A stretch of 40,241 bases of DNA from Myxococcota bacterium (lineage in GTDB: Bacteria > Myxococcota_A > Polyangia > Polyangiales > Houyiibacteriaceae), in NCBI GenBank assembly GCA_025453555.1, contig JALOQC010000006.1, forward strand, positions 1 through 40,241. The letters run 5' to 3'. The stretch's first letter is position 1. The number at the start of each line of letters is the position of its first letter. This document shows, in pieces, positions 24,054-32,684 of this stretch. The translations under genes and the position numbers were made by a program. The notes below the pieces were generated by a model. It searched no databases. It worked only from the letters and a program-made list of their open reading frames with translations, and was not told where the DNA came from.

Positions 24054-24780
24054 ACGGATGAGCTCGACGGCGAGCGCGAGCCTCGAGGTCGCAGGACGAT
24101 CGGCTTCGACGTGTCCTGGTCGTTCGGGTCGATCGGTCGTGGCCTGGCTCGGGATCCTGGTCCTCACCGCGTGCCAAGGCGCGATCGGTGGTCCCGTCGA
24201 CGACGACCCGCGCGATCCCGTCGACCCCACGGACCCGATCGACGCCGACGCGCCGATCCGCGAATCGGTCGGTGGCGCCGAGCTGGACGACGCGCGCCGC
24301 GTTCGTCGTCTGACCGCCGATCAGATCGCGCGCTCGCTCGAGGTCGCGACGGGCCAATCGTGGCGTGACTACGATCGCTTCGCGGGCGCGCTCGGCAAGC
24401 CCGACCTCGCGGAGGTCACCGACGAAGGCCTCTCGGTGAGCGTCGCGTTCGCGAAGTTGGTCGAGGACGGAGCGCGCGCGACTTGCGACGCCGCCGTGAA
24501 CGCCGACGTCGATCGACCTGCGGCCGAGCGCGTGATCCTCCGCCACGCCGGTCCCGGCGACGCGAGCTTCGAGTCCCACGTCGAGAACCTCCGCTACCTC
24601 CTGCTGCGCTTCTGGGCGGTCGAGGTCACCGAGCCGACGGACGAGCGTTTGGTTCCTTGGCTCGGGCTGCTCTCCGCGCCCCGCCGTGACGGCGAAGATC
24701 TCACGAACGCCGATCGTCTCGCGCGCTGGAAAGCCGTCTGCGTGGGTCTCTCGACTCACCCAGACTTCCTCACGTATTGA
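24040..24780 (+). CDS. Lipoprotein partner of the DUF1501/DUF1588-type system
   Basis: 246 residues; ATG 24040 lies inside the end of the upstream gene (stop 24053). The signal is unusually long, with about 33 residues before the hydrophobic core VVAWLGILVLTAC, so a later start is possible. After an Asp/Pro-rich linker, the mature protein contains RRVRRLTADQIARSLEVATG, similar to the opening of DUF1587/DUF1592-type proteins. It ends with WKAVCVGLSTHPDFLTY, which resembles the ends of planctomycete-type PSD modules. No haem motif is present. It looks like a detached N-terminal part of the large cytochrome family whose C-terminal part is the gene at 26239; that link is inferred from pattern and operon position. 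Confidence 0.78.
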   Translation: MRANERMSSTASASLEVAGRSASTCPGRSGRSVVAWLGILVLTACQGAIGGPVDDDPRDPVDPTDPIDADAPIRESVGGAELDDARRVRRLTADQIARSLEVATGQSWRDYDRFAGALGKPDLAEVTDEGLSVSVAFAKLVEDGARATCDAAVNADVDRPAAERVILRHAGPGDASFESHVENLRYLLLRFWAVEVTEPTDERLVPWLGLLSAPRRDGEDLTNADRLARWKAVCVGLSTHPDFLTY

Positions 24781-24782
24781 CC

Positions 24783-24872
24783 GGAGGGGCGTTCCGGCGC
24801 CCCTCCCCCCATCGGGCGAAGCCCGAGTGTGGCCCCCCTCCACCCACCCGTCCGCGGGGTCAGCCGCGGACG
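24783..24872. repeat. Three consecutive intercistronic hairpins
   Basis: In the 130-bp gap before the DUF1501 gene: GGAGGGGCG/CGCCCCTCC (24783-24806, perfect 9-bp stem), TCGGGC-GAA-GCCCGA (24812-24826), and CGTCCGCGG-GGTCAG-CCGCGGACG (24849-24872, perfect 9-bp stem). The third has the GGTCAG loop shared with 12374, 29837 and 34397. They could attenuate or stabilise the operon message, and look like a composite dispersed repeat. Confidence 0.75.
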
Positions 24873-24910
24873 ATGGCTCGAACCTGTTGCGTCATTGAGC
24901 GGAGAATAGC

Positions 24911-26242
24911 ATGACCGAGAAACTCCGATTCGGACGACGTGGATTCCTCGCCGGAGCGTGCGCGACCTGCGGGCTCGCCGGGGCCTCCGCGCTCGTGCCA
25001 TTCCAGCGCTTGCTGGCCGACCCGCTCCCCGAGCGACGCTTCGTCGGCTTCTACTTCTCGGGCGGCTGGGACGTGCTCTCGCACGCCGACGCGCGCGATC
25101 CGTCACGGCGTTACGGCAGCGAGCTGAACGTCGGCACCGACCTACTCCCGCCCGAGTTTCAGGACCCGATCGCCGTCAGCCTCGGTGGCCGAGAAGTGCT
25201 GTGGGGCGCCGCCATGCGCGAGCTCGTCCGCCACGCGGAGGTCGCCACGATCTTCCGCGGCGTGAACATGAACACCGTCGCGCACCCCACCGGTCGCGCG
25301 TACGTGAACACCTTCATTCCACCCGCCGGCGTCGCGGCCAAAGGTGACTCTCTCGGCACGCGCATGTCGTCCGCCGCGCGGCGCGACGACCTCGTGCTCC
25401 CGAGCGTTTCGGTCGGCATGCCCGCCTACAACCTCGCGTTCGGCCCCGAGCTCACGGGGCTCGGCCTCTCGCGCGTGACCGAGGTGCGCGACCTGCTGCG
25501 CCCGCTCGGCCCGACCTTCGACGACGACGTCGCGGCCCTCCTCGCGCAGGCTCGCGAAGAGAGTGGCTCCTGCCTCGGCCCCGCCTACACCCGCGACCGC
25601 CCCGACGCGCAGCTCGCCGAGGCGCGCGAGCGCGTGCAGGCGCTCTTCGACCGCGGCCTCGACGCGGAGCTCGACCTCACCCAACAGCCCGCGCTCCGCA
25701 CGCGCTACGGCTTCACCAACGGCGCCGACTCGCGCGACCCGCGAGTGCGCGCGGCGATCACCCACCAACTCCTCGCGACCGGTCTCACTCGCACGGTCGC
25801 GGCCACGCTGGTGGACGGAATCGATTCACACCGCGACTGGGGCACCGTCCACCCGCAGCGTCTCAAAGTCGGTTTCGACGCGATGGCGGTCCTGCTCGAC
25901 GATCTTCGCGAGACCGATCCGAACCTCGAGAGCACCACGGTGATCGCGTTCAGTGAGTTCGCGCGCACACCACGAATCAATGGCACTTCAGGCCGCGATC
26001 ACTGGTTCGCCAACTCCTTCCTCGTCTTCGGCGGGAACCTCAAGCGCGGCGTGTTCGGCGAGACGGTGGAGGACACCCTCGGCCTGCGCGCGGTCGACCC
26101 CGTGACCGGCCGCGCCGCCGAGGACGGCGTCGTCATTCGCCCCGAGCACATCGGCGCCACCCTCGCGGCCGCGGCGGGCATCGATCCCGAACCGTTCCGC
26201 TCCACCGTGCTCGACGCTTGGATCGAAGGAGGTCGCTCGTGA
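24911..26242 (+). CDS. Tat-exported DUF1501 protein
   Basis: 443 residues. ATG 24911 follows GGAG with a 6-nt gap. The N-terminus has a twin-arginine signal (RFGRRGFLAGACATCGLAGA), as is usual for DUF1501 proteins, which are exported folded. The body has the family's pattern: FVGFYFSGGWDVLSHAD, FRGVNMNTVAHPTGRAYVN, and near the C-terminus TVIAFSEFARTPRINGTSGR followed by DHW and NSFLVFGGNLK. DUF1501 belongs to the alkaline-phosphatase/sulfatase-like superfamily. In Planctomycetota and Myxococcota it is nearly always paired with haem-containing PSD/DUF1588 proteins, as here. The enzymatic role is unknown. Its last base pairs overlap the next start (GTGA). Confidence 0.92.
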   Translation: MTEKLRFGRRGFLAGACATCGLAGASALVPFQRLLADPLPERRFVGFYFSGGWDVLSHADARDPSRRYGSELNVGTDLLPPEFQDPIAVSLGGREVLWGAAMRELVRHAEVATIFRGVNMNTVAHPTGRAYVNTFIPPAGVAAKGDSLGTRMSSAARRDDLVLPSVSVGMPAYNLAFGPELTGLGLSRVTEVRDLLRPLGPTFDDDVAALLAQAREESGSCLGPAYTRDRPDAQLAEARERVQALFDRGLDAELDLTQQPALRTRYGFTNGADSRDPRVRAAITHQLLATGLTRTVAATLVDGIDSHRDWGTVHPQRLKVGFDAMAVLLDDLRETDPNLESTTVIAFSEFARTPRINGTSGRDHWFANSFLVFGGNLKRGVFGETVEDTLGLRAVDPVTGRAAEDGVVIRPEHIGATLAAAAGIDPEPFRSTVLDAWIEGGRS

Positions 26243-27864
26243 ACCGCTTCTTCCGACTCTCGATCGCGATCGGCCTGGCCTTCGTCGCGAATCCGACCTC
26301 GGCGCAGTCACCGACCGAGTGCGCGCCCACCGGCGAGATCGACGCGCTGCGTCTGTTGCGACAGACCTCGCTCGACGTGCGGGGTCGCATCCCGAGCTTC
26401 GAGGAGCTCACCGCGGTGCGCGACGCCGAGGATCCGAACGCGGAGGTCGATCGCCAACTCGGCGCGTGGCTCGCGAGCGACGACTTCTACGACGAGGTCC
26501 GCCGTCAGCACCGGCAGATCCTCTGGGGCAGCCTCGAGGAGATCGATCGATTGCGCCCGCAGGCCTACACGGTGTCGCCGCAAGACGGCATCTACCGCGC
26601 GCAAGCGCAGGCGCGACGTCGTGCGTTCCGCGGTCGCGATCTGACGTGCCTCGATCGCGAGCAGACGCAGTTCGACGCGAACGGTCGCCCGGTCCCCATC
26701 GAGCGCATCAACGGCGCCGATTGCGGCAACGTCGGCTACGGCGCGGGCATCTGCGTGCGGGAAGGCTGGGTGCGCGTGCGACCGTACTGGGATCCTTCGA
26801 CCGAGATCCGCGTCTGCGCCTTCGACGCCCAACCCCACGGCATGCGCAGCGACGGTACGCCGTGCCGCGACCTCGACACCGATCGAAACTGCGGCTGCGG
26901 CGCGGACCTTCACTGGTGTGCGTCACCGGCCGCGGAGACCGTGATGCGCGACGCGCTCGCGGACGAGCCCGCGCGCCTCTTCGAGTCGATCGTCCGCGAG
27001 GATCGCCCCTACCACGAGGCGTTCACGACGCGAGAGACACGCATCAACGGCCCCGTCGCGCACTTCCACCGCTACCTCAGCGGCGCGCCGAACGAGACCA
27101 CGATGCAGGTCGGCCTCGTCGGCTACGAGGGTCGGATGGGCGCGGTGCCGAACGTGCCCTTCGACGATCGCGAGTGGCGCACGATCGAACGCGCGGAAGG
27201 CCACGCCGGCGTGCTCACCACGCCCGGCTTTCTCCTCCGCTTCAACAGCCATCGCGCGCGCGCCAACCGCTTCTACACCGCGTTCCTCTGCGATCCCTTC
27301 GTGCCCTCCGCGACCGGCATCCCGGCCGAAGAAGAAGAGCCCGATCCGAACCTCCGCGAGCGCGCGGGCTGCGCGGATTGCCACGAGGTGCTCGAGCCCG
27401 CCGCCGCGCATTGGGGACGCTGGCGCATCAACTCCACCTTCGGCTTCTTCGACGACGCATCGCACGACTTCGCGAGCCCGCTCGCGAGCTGCCGCTGCGG
27501 CGGCCCCGGGCAGCCGAACTGCAGCGCGTACTGCAACACCTACTTCGTCACGGGCGCGAACTCGCACGCGAGCACCTACGCCGAGTACGGCGGACTGCCG
27601 CTCGCGTCGATCTACCTCGCGGACGACGAGCTCCGCGCGGTCGACCTCGGACCCGCTGCGCTCCTCGACGAAGAAGCCGAGATCCGACAGCTCGGTGTCT
27701 GCGCGACGCGCACCCTCGCCGAGCGCTTCCTCGGTCGCCCCGTCGAGCCCTCGGAGGCGCAGTGGCTCCAAGACCGCGTCGACGCGTTCCAAGAGTCGGA
27801 GTGGAGCTACGCCGCGCTCGTCGAAGCGATCGCTCGCGATCCGAAGTACCGCGCGATTCGCTGA
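26239..27864 (+). CDS. Secreted DUF1588/DUF1585-like haem protein
   Basis: 541 residues from GTG 26239, overlapping the DUF1501 stop and preceded by a perfect AAGGAGG 6 nt upstream. The signal peptide is NRFFRLSIAIGLAFVANPTSA. A DUF1549-like opening follows (SLDVRGRIPSFEELTAV), then a Cys-rich middle (NCGCGADLHWC). The DUF1588-like part is GVLTTPGFLLRFNSHRARAN, FYTAFLCDPFVP, and RAGCADCHEVLEPAAAHW with a canonical CXXCH haem motif near residue 380. The end resembles DUF1585 (LGVCATRTLAERFLGRPVEP, YAALVEAIARDPKYRAI). It is the last gene of the operon and converges with the esterase gene across 7 bp. Confidence 0.87.
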   Translation: MNRFFRLSIAIGLAFVANPTSAQSPTECAPTGEIDALRLLRQTSLDVRGRIPSFEELTAVRDAEDPNAEVDRQLGAWLASDDFYDEVRRQHRQILWGSLEEIDRLRPQAYTVSPQDGIYRAQAQARRRAFRGRDLTCLDREQTQFDANGRPVPIERINGADCGNVGYGAGICVREGWVRVRPYWDPSTEIRVCAFDAQPHGMRSDGTPCRDLDTDRNCGCGADLHWCASPAAETVMRDALADEPARLFESIVREDRPYHEAFTTRETRINGPVAHFHRYLSGAPNETTMQVGLVGYEGRMGAVPNVPFDDREWRTIERAEGHAGVLTTPGFLLRFNSHRARANRFYTAFLCDPFVPSATGIPAEEEEPDPNLRERAGCADCHEVLEPAAAHWGRWRINSTFGFFDDASHDFASPLASCRCGGPGQPNCSAYCNTYFVTGANSHASTYAEYGGLPLASIYLADDELRAVDLGPAALLDEEAEIRQLGVCATRTLAERFLGRPVEPSEAQWLQDRVDAFQESEWSYAALVEAIARDPKYRAIR

Positions 27865-27871
27865 GCGAGTC

Positions 27872-29341
27872 TCAGCGGGACCCGCAGGGCCCGATCGCGA
27901 AGTACCCGCTCGGCTCTTCGCGAAGCGTGGTGGTCGCGAAGGTGTTCCAGAGGCCCATCGACTCGCCGGAGCCGTTCGCACAGACGTAGGAACGGAAGCT
28001 CCCGCAGCGCGTGCCGCGCCCGGCGCGCTCGTGCGCGTAGTTCGACGAGGTGTGCTCCACGCACGTGCTCGGCGCATTCGCGTCGGAGCCTGCATCCGCG
28101 CTTGCCGCGTCACGCACGGAATCCGTGCCCGAATCGACGAGACCCGCATCGACGCCCGCGTCGCGCCCCGCATCGACGCCTGCGTCGCGTCCGGCATCGA
28201 CGCCCGCGTCGCGCCCCGCGCCCGCGTCGCGTCCGGCATCGACACCGACGCTCGCGTCGACGCTCGGCACGCCGCCGTCCGAGCTCGGCGTGCCCTCGAG
28301 CAGCCCGAAGAAGCGCGCCTGCTCGCGCGCCGCGCAAACGTCCACGTCGACCGCGAACGCGCCCGTCGCGCCACACGACGGCGGATCGATCGCGACCGCG
28401 TGTCCCGCGCCCGGCAGCGTCCAGCTCTCGACCCGCACGCTCGCGCCGTCGAGGTGCCGCGTGCGCACGAGCGCCGCGACCGTGGCGCTCTCGTCCGGCA
28501 TCGCGTCGATGCCGTTCAAGCTCGTGAACTGTTCGACGAGTTCCTCCGCGTTCCTCGGGCGCACCGTGAAGTCCGACGTGCCCTGCCAGACGGAAAGCCG
28601 CGGCCACGGGCCCGCCCATCCGCTCGGTCCGTTCGCGCGCGCTCGCGCCGCCCAATCGCTGCCGCTTCGATCCACGTTGCCGTTCTGGCAGTCGAACGCG
28701 TTCGAGACGCCGGTCGCGCAGCCGACCGGGAGCCCGGAGTGCGCGGCGCCGGCCGCGAACACGTCGGGGTAGGCGGCGAGAAGCGCCGGCGCCATGCCAC
28801 CGCCCGCGGAGAAGCCCGCCGCGAAGACACGCGCGTCGTCGATCGCGAAGCGGCTCTTCACGTGGCTCACCATCGACGCGATCGACGCGACCTCACCCGA
28901 GCCACGTCGCACGTGGGCGGGCTCGAACCAGCGGAAGCACGACGCGCCGTTGTTCGATGAAGTCTGCTGCGGATAGATCACGTAGAAGCCCGCTTGGTCC
29001 GCGATCGTGCTCCAACCGGTGCGCTCGATGTCTGCCGCGCTCTGTGTGCATCCGTGCAGCGCGACGACCACTGCGGCCGGGCTCGCGGGGCGCGCGGGCG
29101 CGTAGAGCCACATCCGCAGGCCACCTGGGTTGCTGCCGAAGGACGAGACCTCCGTGAGCTCACCGCTCGACGAGCCCGACGCTTCTTCGGTCGCGCACGC
29201 GCACGCGATCACACCCACGATCAGACACGCAATCGTGAGCGGTCGTGCGTACCTGCGCGGAGTTGGTGCCTGCGAGCCGGGGCGCCGATCGCTCTCGACG
29301 CACGCGTTCGCTCGAAGCTCGATTCGTTCACGTCCGCTCAT
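27872..29341 (-). CDS. PHB-depolymerase/feruloyl-esterase-like secreted lipoprotein
   Basis: 489 residues from ATG 29341, supported by GGAGGAGGGG 4 nt upstream. The hydrophobic signal TIACLIVGVIACAC contains a lipobox. The esterase domain (about 70-325) has the LpqC/PHB-depolymerase layout: VVVALHGCTQSAADIE (oxyanion hole), nucleophile FAAGFSAGGGMAPALLA, Asp in WQGTSDFTV and His in PGAGHAVAID. After it comes a linker of repeated DAGRDAGV units (DNA about 28130-28260), then a small Cys-containing C-terminal domain (CVEHTSSNYAHERAGRGTRC, CANGSG) that may bind substrate or the cell surface. It overlaps the acyl-CoA ligase gene by 14 bp and ends the minus-strand operon. Confidence 0.88.
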   Translation of the reverse strand: MSGRERIELRANACVESDRRPGSQAPTPRRYARPLTIACLIVGVIACACATEEASGSSSGELTEVSSFGSNPGGLRMWLYAPARPASPAAVVVALHGCTQSAADIERTGWSTIADQAGFYVIYPQQTSSNNGASCFRWFEPAHVRRGSGEVASIASMVSHVKSRFAIDDARVFAAGFSAGGGMAPALLAAYPDVFAAGAAHSGLPVGCATGVSNAFDCQNGNVDRSGSDWAARARANGPSGWAGPWPRLSVWQGTSDFTVRPRNAEELVEQFTSLNGIDAMPDESATVAALVRTRHLDGASVRVESWTLPGAGHAVAIDPPSCGATGAFAVDVDVCAAREQARFFGLLEGTPSSDGGVPSVDASVGVDAGRDAGAGRDAGVDAGRDAGVDAGRDAGVDAGLVDSGTDSVRDAASADAGSDANAPSTCVEHTSSNYAHERAGRGTRCGSFRSYVCANGSGESMGLWNTFATTTLREEPSGYFAIGPCGSR

Positions 29342-30929
29342 GGTTCCCCTCCTCCACGATCGTCCGCAGCGCGGCGCGATCCGTCTTCCCCGTCGCCGTA
29401 CGCGGCAACGCGTCGAGCGCGCGCCAATGGCGCGGGATCTCGTAGCCGGCGAGATGCGCACGCGACCACGCGCGCAGCGCTTCGTCGCTCGGACGCGCCA
29501 CGTCTTCGCGCAGCACGAAGCACGCGAGCCCGACCTCGCCCCAGCGCGCGTCGGGCACCGGCACCACCGCGACCTCCGCGAACGCCGGATGCATCGCGAG
29601 CGCAGCGGCCACCGCGGCCGGGTACACGTTCTCTCCCCCGGATACGAACATGTCCTTCTTGCGATCCACGACGGCGAAGAAGCCGTCCTCGTCGCGCACG
29701 AGCACGTCGCCGGTGTGGAAGTAGCCATCCGCGTCGAGCACCTGCGCCGTCAGCTCGGGCGCGCGGAAGTAGCCCGTCGTCACGGCGGGACCACGCAGCC
29801 AGAGCTCGCCCGGCTCGTTCGCGTCGCACTCGGATCCGTCGGCGGCTGACCCCGTCGACTCGAAGGATCCGTCGCGCACGAGCCGCGCCTCCAGATGGAA
29901 CGTCGGCACACCGACCGTGCCGAAGCGATGCGGCCCGTCGAGTGGCGAGAGCGTGAAGCAGTTCGGCCCGACTTCGGTGAGCCCGTAGCCCTGCCGCATC
30001 GGCAGTCCCGCGTCGTGGAAGCGTTCGTGCAGCGCGCGCGAGAGCGGCGCGCCTCCACACAGGAGCGCGCGCAGGTGGGGCTGCGCGTGCAGGCCGGCCG
30101 CGAGCAACGACTCGTACATCGTCGGCACCGCGATCGTCGTCGTCACGTCGCCGCGGTGGAGCAGCGCGACCTCGCGCTCCGCGTCGAAGCCGGGCGTCAG
30201 CACGATCGATCCGCCGCGGTGCAGGAGCGGCGTCGCGAGGCAATGCAGCCCGCCGGTGTGAAAGAGAGGCAGACACGCGAGCGCACGATCGTGCTCGGTC
30301 AGCCCCGCCGCGAGCGCGGTGCTCACCGCGTTGAAGACGACCTGTCGCCACGTGATGCACACGCCCTTCGGCGCGGCGGTGGTGCCGCTGGTGTACAGGA
30401 CGAGCGGCACGTCCTCGAGCGCGACGTCGCCGTACCGCGCCGCGCCGAGGAGCGACTCGTACGCGACGTCCTCACCGCGCGCGCGACGGTCCCCGAGCGC
30501 GATCCCTCGCGGCGTGACGCGAGTGGTTCCGTTCGTTTCCCACGCGGAAGGCTCCGTGATCGACGCGTGCGCGAGCAGCTCGTGCGCGAGCTCGACGAAG
30601 GTGTCGTCGTAGACGACCGCGGCCGGCTCCGCGCTCGCCACGATCGCGCGCAGCTTCGTGAGCGGCTGCCGCGTGTTGAGCGGCACGAGCGTGAGCTTCG
30701 CGCGTGCACAGGCGAAGAGCAGCTCGAAGACCTCTGCGCGCCCTTCGCTCACCAGCGCGATGCGCGCGCCGGTGGGCAACGTCGCCGCGAGCCCCGCTGC
30801 GATCCGCGCGGCACGATCATCGAGCGAGCCATACGTCCAAGCCCGCGCGCCACGAGTCGCCGACGCGACCTCTTCGATCGCGATTCGATCAGGTGCGATC
30901 GAGGCCCACCGACGCAGGAAGTCGTGCAT
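29328..30929 (-). CDS. Acyl-CoA ligase (AMP-binding family, MenE/fatty-acid-CoA-ligase-like)
   Basis: 533 residues from ATG 30929, 8 nt after the OMP gene's stop with GAGG upstream. ANL-family motifs in order: VLYTSGTTAAPKGVCI (P-loop), YGLTEVGP, DGYFHTGD, VVDRKKDMFVSGGENVYPA, and a C-terminal Lys in LPRTATGKTDRAALR. It should activate a carboxylic acid to its CoA thioester through an acyl-AMP. It has no signal peptide, so it is cytoplasmic and would act on acids released outside and imported. Between EARLVRD and ANEPGELWLRGP it carries an insertion (GSFESTGSAADGS...) that coincides with a copy of the 33-bp dispersed hairpin element. The exact substrate, fatty, hydroxy or aromatic, is not readable. 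Confidence 0.92.
   Translation of the reverse strand: MHDFLRRWASIAPDRIAIEEVASATRGARAWTYGSLDDRAARIAAGLAATLPTGARIALVSEGRAEVFELLFACARAKLTLVPLNTRQPLTKLRAIVASAEPAAVVYDDTFVELAHELLAHASITEPSAWETNGTTRVTPRGIALGDRRARGEDVAYESLLGAARYGDVALEDVPLVLYTSGTTAAPKGVCITWRQVVFNAVSTALAAGLTEHDRALACLPLFHTGGLHCLATPLLHRGGSIVLTPGFDAEREVALLHRGDVTTTIAVPTMYESLLAAGLHAQPHLRALLCGGAPLSRALHERFHDAGLPMRQGYGLTEVGPNCFTLSPLDGPHRFGTVGVPTFHLEARLVRDGSFESTGSAADGSECDANEPGELWLRGPAVTTGYFRAPELTAQVLDADGYFHTGDVLVRDEDGFFAVVDRKKDMFVSGGENVYPAAVAAALAMHPAFAEVAVVPVPDARWGEVGLACFVLREDVARPSDEALRAWSRAHLAGYEIPRHWRALDALPRTATGKTDRAALRTIVEEGNHERT
29832..29873 (-). repeat. 33-bp dispersed hairpin element inside the ligase gene
   Basis: GGATCCGTCG recurs at 29832 and 29865, so the period is 33 bp, as in the array at 12367. 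The stretch CCGTCGGCGGCTGACCCCG (29836-29854) is also present at 12373. The gene reads the element from the strand opposite to that used at 12367, giving GSAADGS instead of DPSAADP, and the insertion keeps frame. Confidence 0.8.
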
Positions 30930-30937
30930 GAAGGACC

Positions 30938-32593
30938 TCAGATCAACAGTCGCATCGAGAGGATCACGCTGTCGGTCGCCTTGATGCGCGCGACCATCGT
31001 CGTGTCCGTCTCCAGCTCCGCCATCGAGCGCGCCCAGCGCAGCCCGAGCGAGACGTTCGGCTCGCGCAGCCAATACGTCGCGCCGACGTTGAGGTACTGG
31101 TTCACGACCGAGTCGGTCTCCGACGTCGACGAGCGCATCCAGTAGTACGTCGCGCCGAAGCCGAACGCGTCCCAGCGGAAGTCGAGCCCGCCGGCGGCGA
31201 GCACGCCTTCGAAGTCGACCTTCGTCATCGTGAGGTCGGGGATCGCGAGCTGTTCGTTGCTCCGGTACGCGAAGCTCCCGTGCAGCTCGAGGTGATCGCG
31301 CCACGGCTTCACGCGCGCGGTGGCGCGCAGGTTGTAGCCGGTGAGCTCGAGATCGGTGTCCGCCGTCACGTCCGGATCGACGCGGTAGATCTGCGCGGCG
31401 AGCTTCACGTCGAAGACGTCGTGCTCGTACGAGATCGACGGGGTCGTCACATACATGTGGATGTCGGAGCCCGGGATGCCGTTCGCGAGCGCGCGGAGCG
31501 GCGCGCTGAACAGGGTTCCGAGCGCGGAGACGTCGCCACCGAAGCCGAACGCGAGCGACGAGGTCAGCGGGTTGCCCGCCGTGAACGAGACTCCGCCCGT
31601 GAGCCCGCGCCAGGAGTAGCGGAGCATGAAGCCTTGCCCCTGCGAGAAGCCGCTCACGAGCAGCGGATCGCGCACGTAGGGATCCATGCCGAACGCGTCG
31701 AGGATGTTCACCGAGACGTAGTCCGCGGTGGCGGGATCGCGGAGGATGCCTCCGGTCAGCGAGAGGCCCCACTTGTCGAGCTGCAAGTAGTTCTCGCGTG
31801 CTTGCAGCGACGCGGTGCCCTCCCACACGCTCGTGCCGACGGGACCGTTGCGCGCGAGGCTGTAGCCGAGGTTGCGCTCGAAGACGCTGCGGAACGTGAG
31901 GAATCCGAAGAGCCGACCTTCGAAGCCGAAGCGCGAGAGCGCGAGGGTCGAGAGCCGCACTGCGAGCGAGTCGACCACGTCGCTGTGCGGCACGTAGGTC
32001 ACGAGCATCGCCGACATCTGCAGCACCGGCTTGATGAACCCGTGCTCGCCTTCCCAGATCGCGAACTCCGGCACCATCGGTGCGTCGGCGGTGGTGAGCA
32101 CACGCTGAGCGGCGGAGTCGCCAGGGTTCGTCGGACCCACTTCGCGCGCGTCGGCGTCGCTCGTGCGGGCGCTCGCGTCACCATCCGCATCGTCACCATC
32201 CGTATCGTCACGATCCGCTTCGAGAGCGGCGCGTGCGACTGCTTCTGAGCGAACGGAGTCGGAGAGCGAGTCGGAGTCGGAGGCGGCGTCGGAGGCGGCG
32301 TCGGAGGCGGCGTCGGAGGCGGAGTCGGAGACCGAGTCGGAGACCGAGTCGGAGACCGAGTCGGAGTCGGAGGCGTCGTCGGAGTCGGAGGCGGCGTCGG
32401 AGGCGGAGGCGGCGTCGGAGTCGGAGGCGGCGTCGGAGGCGTTGGAGGCGGCGTCGGAGTCGGAGTCGGAGACCGAGCGTGACACCGAGCCGGAGCCCGA
32501 ATTGCCGGGACCGCTCGGAGCGGTCGGGGCCTGCGCGTGCGAGGGGCGCGCCGCGAGGCCGAAGAAGCAGAGCGCGAGCAACGTGCGAGTCAT
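30938..32593 (-). CDS. Outer-membrane beta-barrel protein with long Ser/Asp/Ala repeat region
   Basis: 551 residues from ATG 32593, with GGAGGAACCG directly upstream. Signal peptide MTRTLLALCFFGLAARPSHA. Residues about 38-120 are an array of SD, AASD and VSD repeats (DNA about 32233-32490, all in frame), strongly acidic and possibly calcium-binding. The remaining 390 residues alternate amphipathic strands with many aromatic and Gly residues (KPVLQMSAMLVTYVPHSDVV, LDFRWDAFGFGATYYWM, VSLGLRWARSMAELE), as expected for a porin-like barrel. It ends RLLI, without the usual terminal aromatic. Its place just before an acyl-CoA ligase suggests a substrate channel, but no FadL signature is recognised. 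Confidence 0.83.
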   Translation of the reverse strand: MTRTLLALCFFGLAARPSHAQAPTAPSGPGNSGSGSVSRSVSDSDSDAASNASDAASDSDAASASDAASDSDDASDSDSVSDSVSDSVSDSASDAASDAASDAASDSDSLSDSVRSEAVARAALEADRDDTDGDDADGDASARTSDADAREVGPTNPGDSAAQRVLTTADAPMVPEFAIWEGEHGFIKPVLQMSAMLVTYVPHSDVVDSLAVRLSTLALSRFGFEGRLFGFLTFRSVFERNLGYSLARNGPVGTSVWEGTASLQARENYLQLDKWGLSLTGGILRDPATADYVSVNILDAFGMDPYVRDPLLVSGFSQGQGFMLRYSWRGLTGGVSFTAGNPLTSSLAFGFGGDVSALGTLFSAPLRALANGIPGSDIHMYVTTPSISYEHDVFDVKLAAQIYRVDPDVTADTDLELTGYNLRATARVKPWRDHLELHGSFAYRSNEQLAIPDLTMTKVDFEGVLAAGGLDFRWDAFGFGATYYWMRSSTSETDSVVNQYLNVGATYWLREPNVSLGLRWARSMAELETDTTMVARIKATDSVILSMRLLI

Positions 32594-32628
32594 CGGTTCC
32601 TCCACGAAGACGAACGACGGAACGCGTC

Positions 32629-32670
32629 CGCGCGCGGAGCCCCTCGACCCGAGGTCGAGCTCCGCGCGCG
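32629..32670 (-). terminator. Long intergenic hairpin between lipase and OMP genes
   Basis: A 12-bp stem (32629-32640 with 32659-32670, core GCGCGGAGC/GCTCCGCGC) encloses a second stem TCGAC/GTCGA (32644-32648 with 32654-32658). There is no T run. It may act as a terminator, attenuator or mRNA-stability element that sets different levels of the lipase and barrel proteins. Confidence 0.55.
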
Positions 32671-32684
32671 CACGCCGCCCGCGC

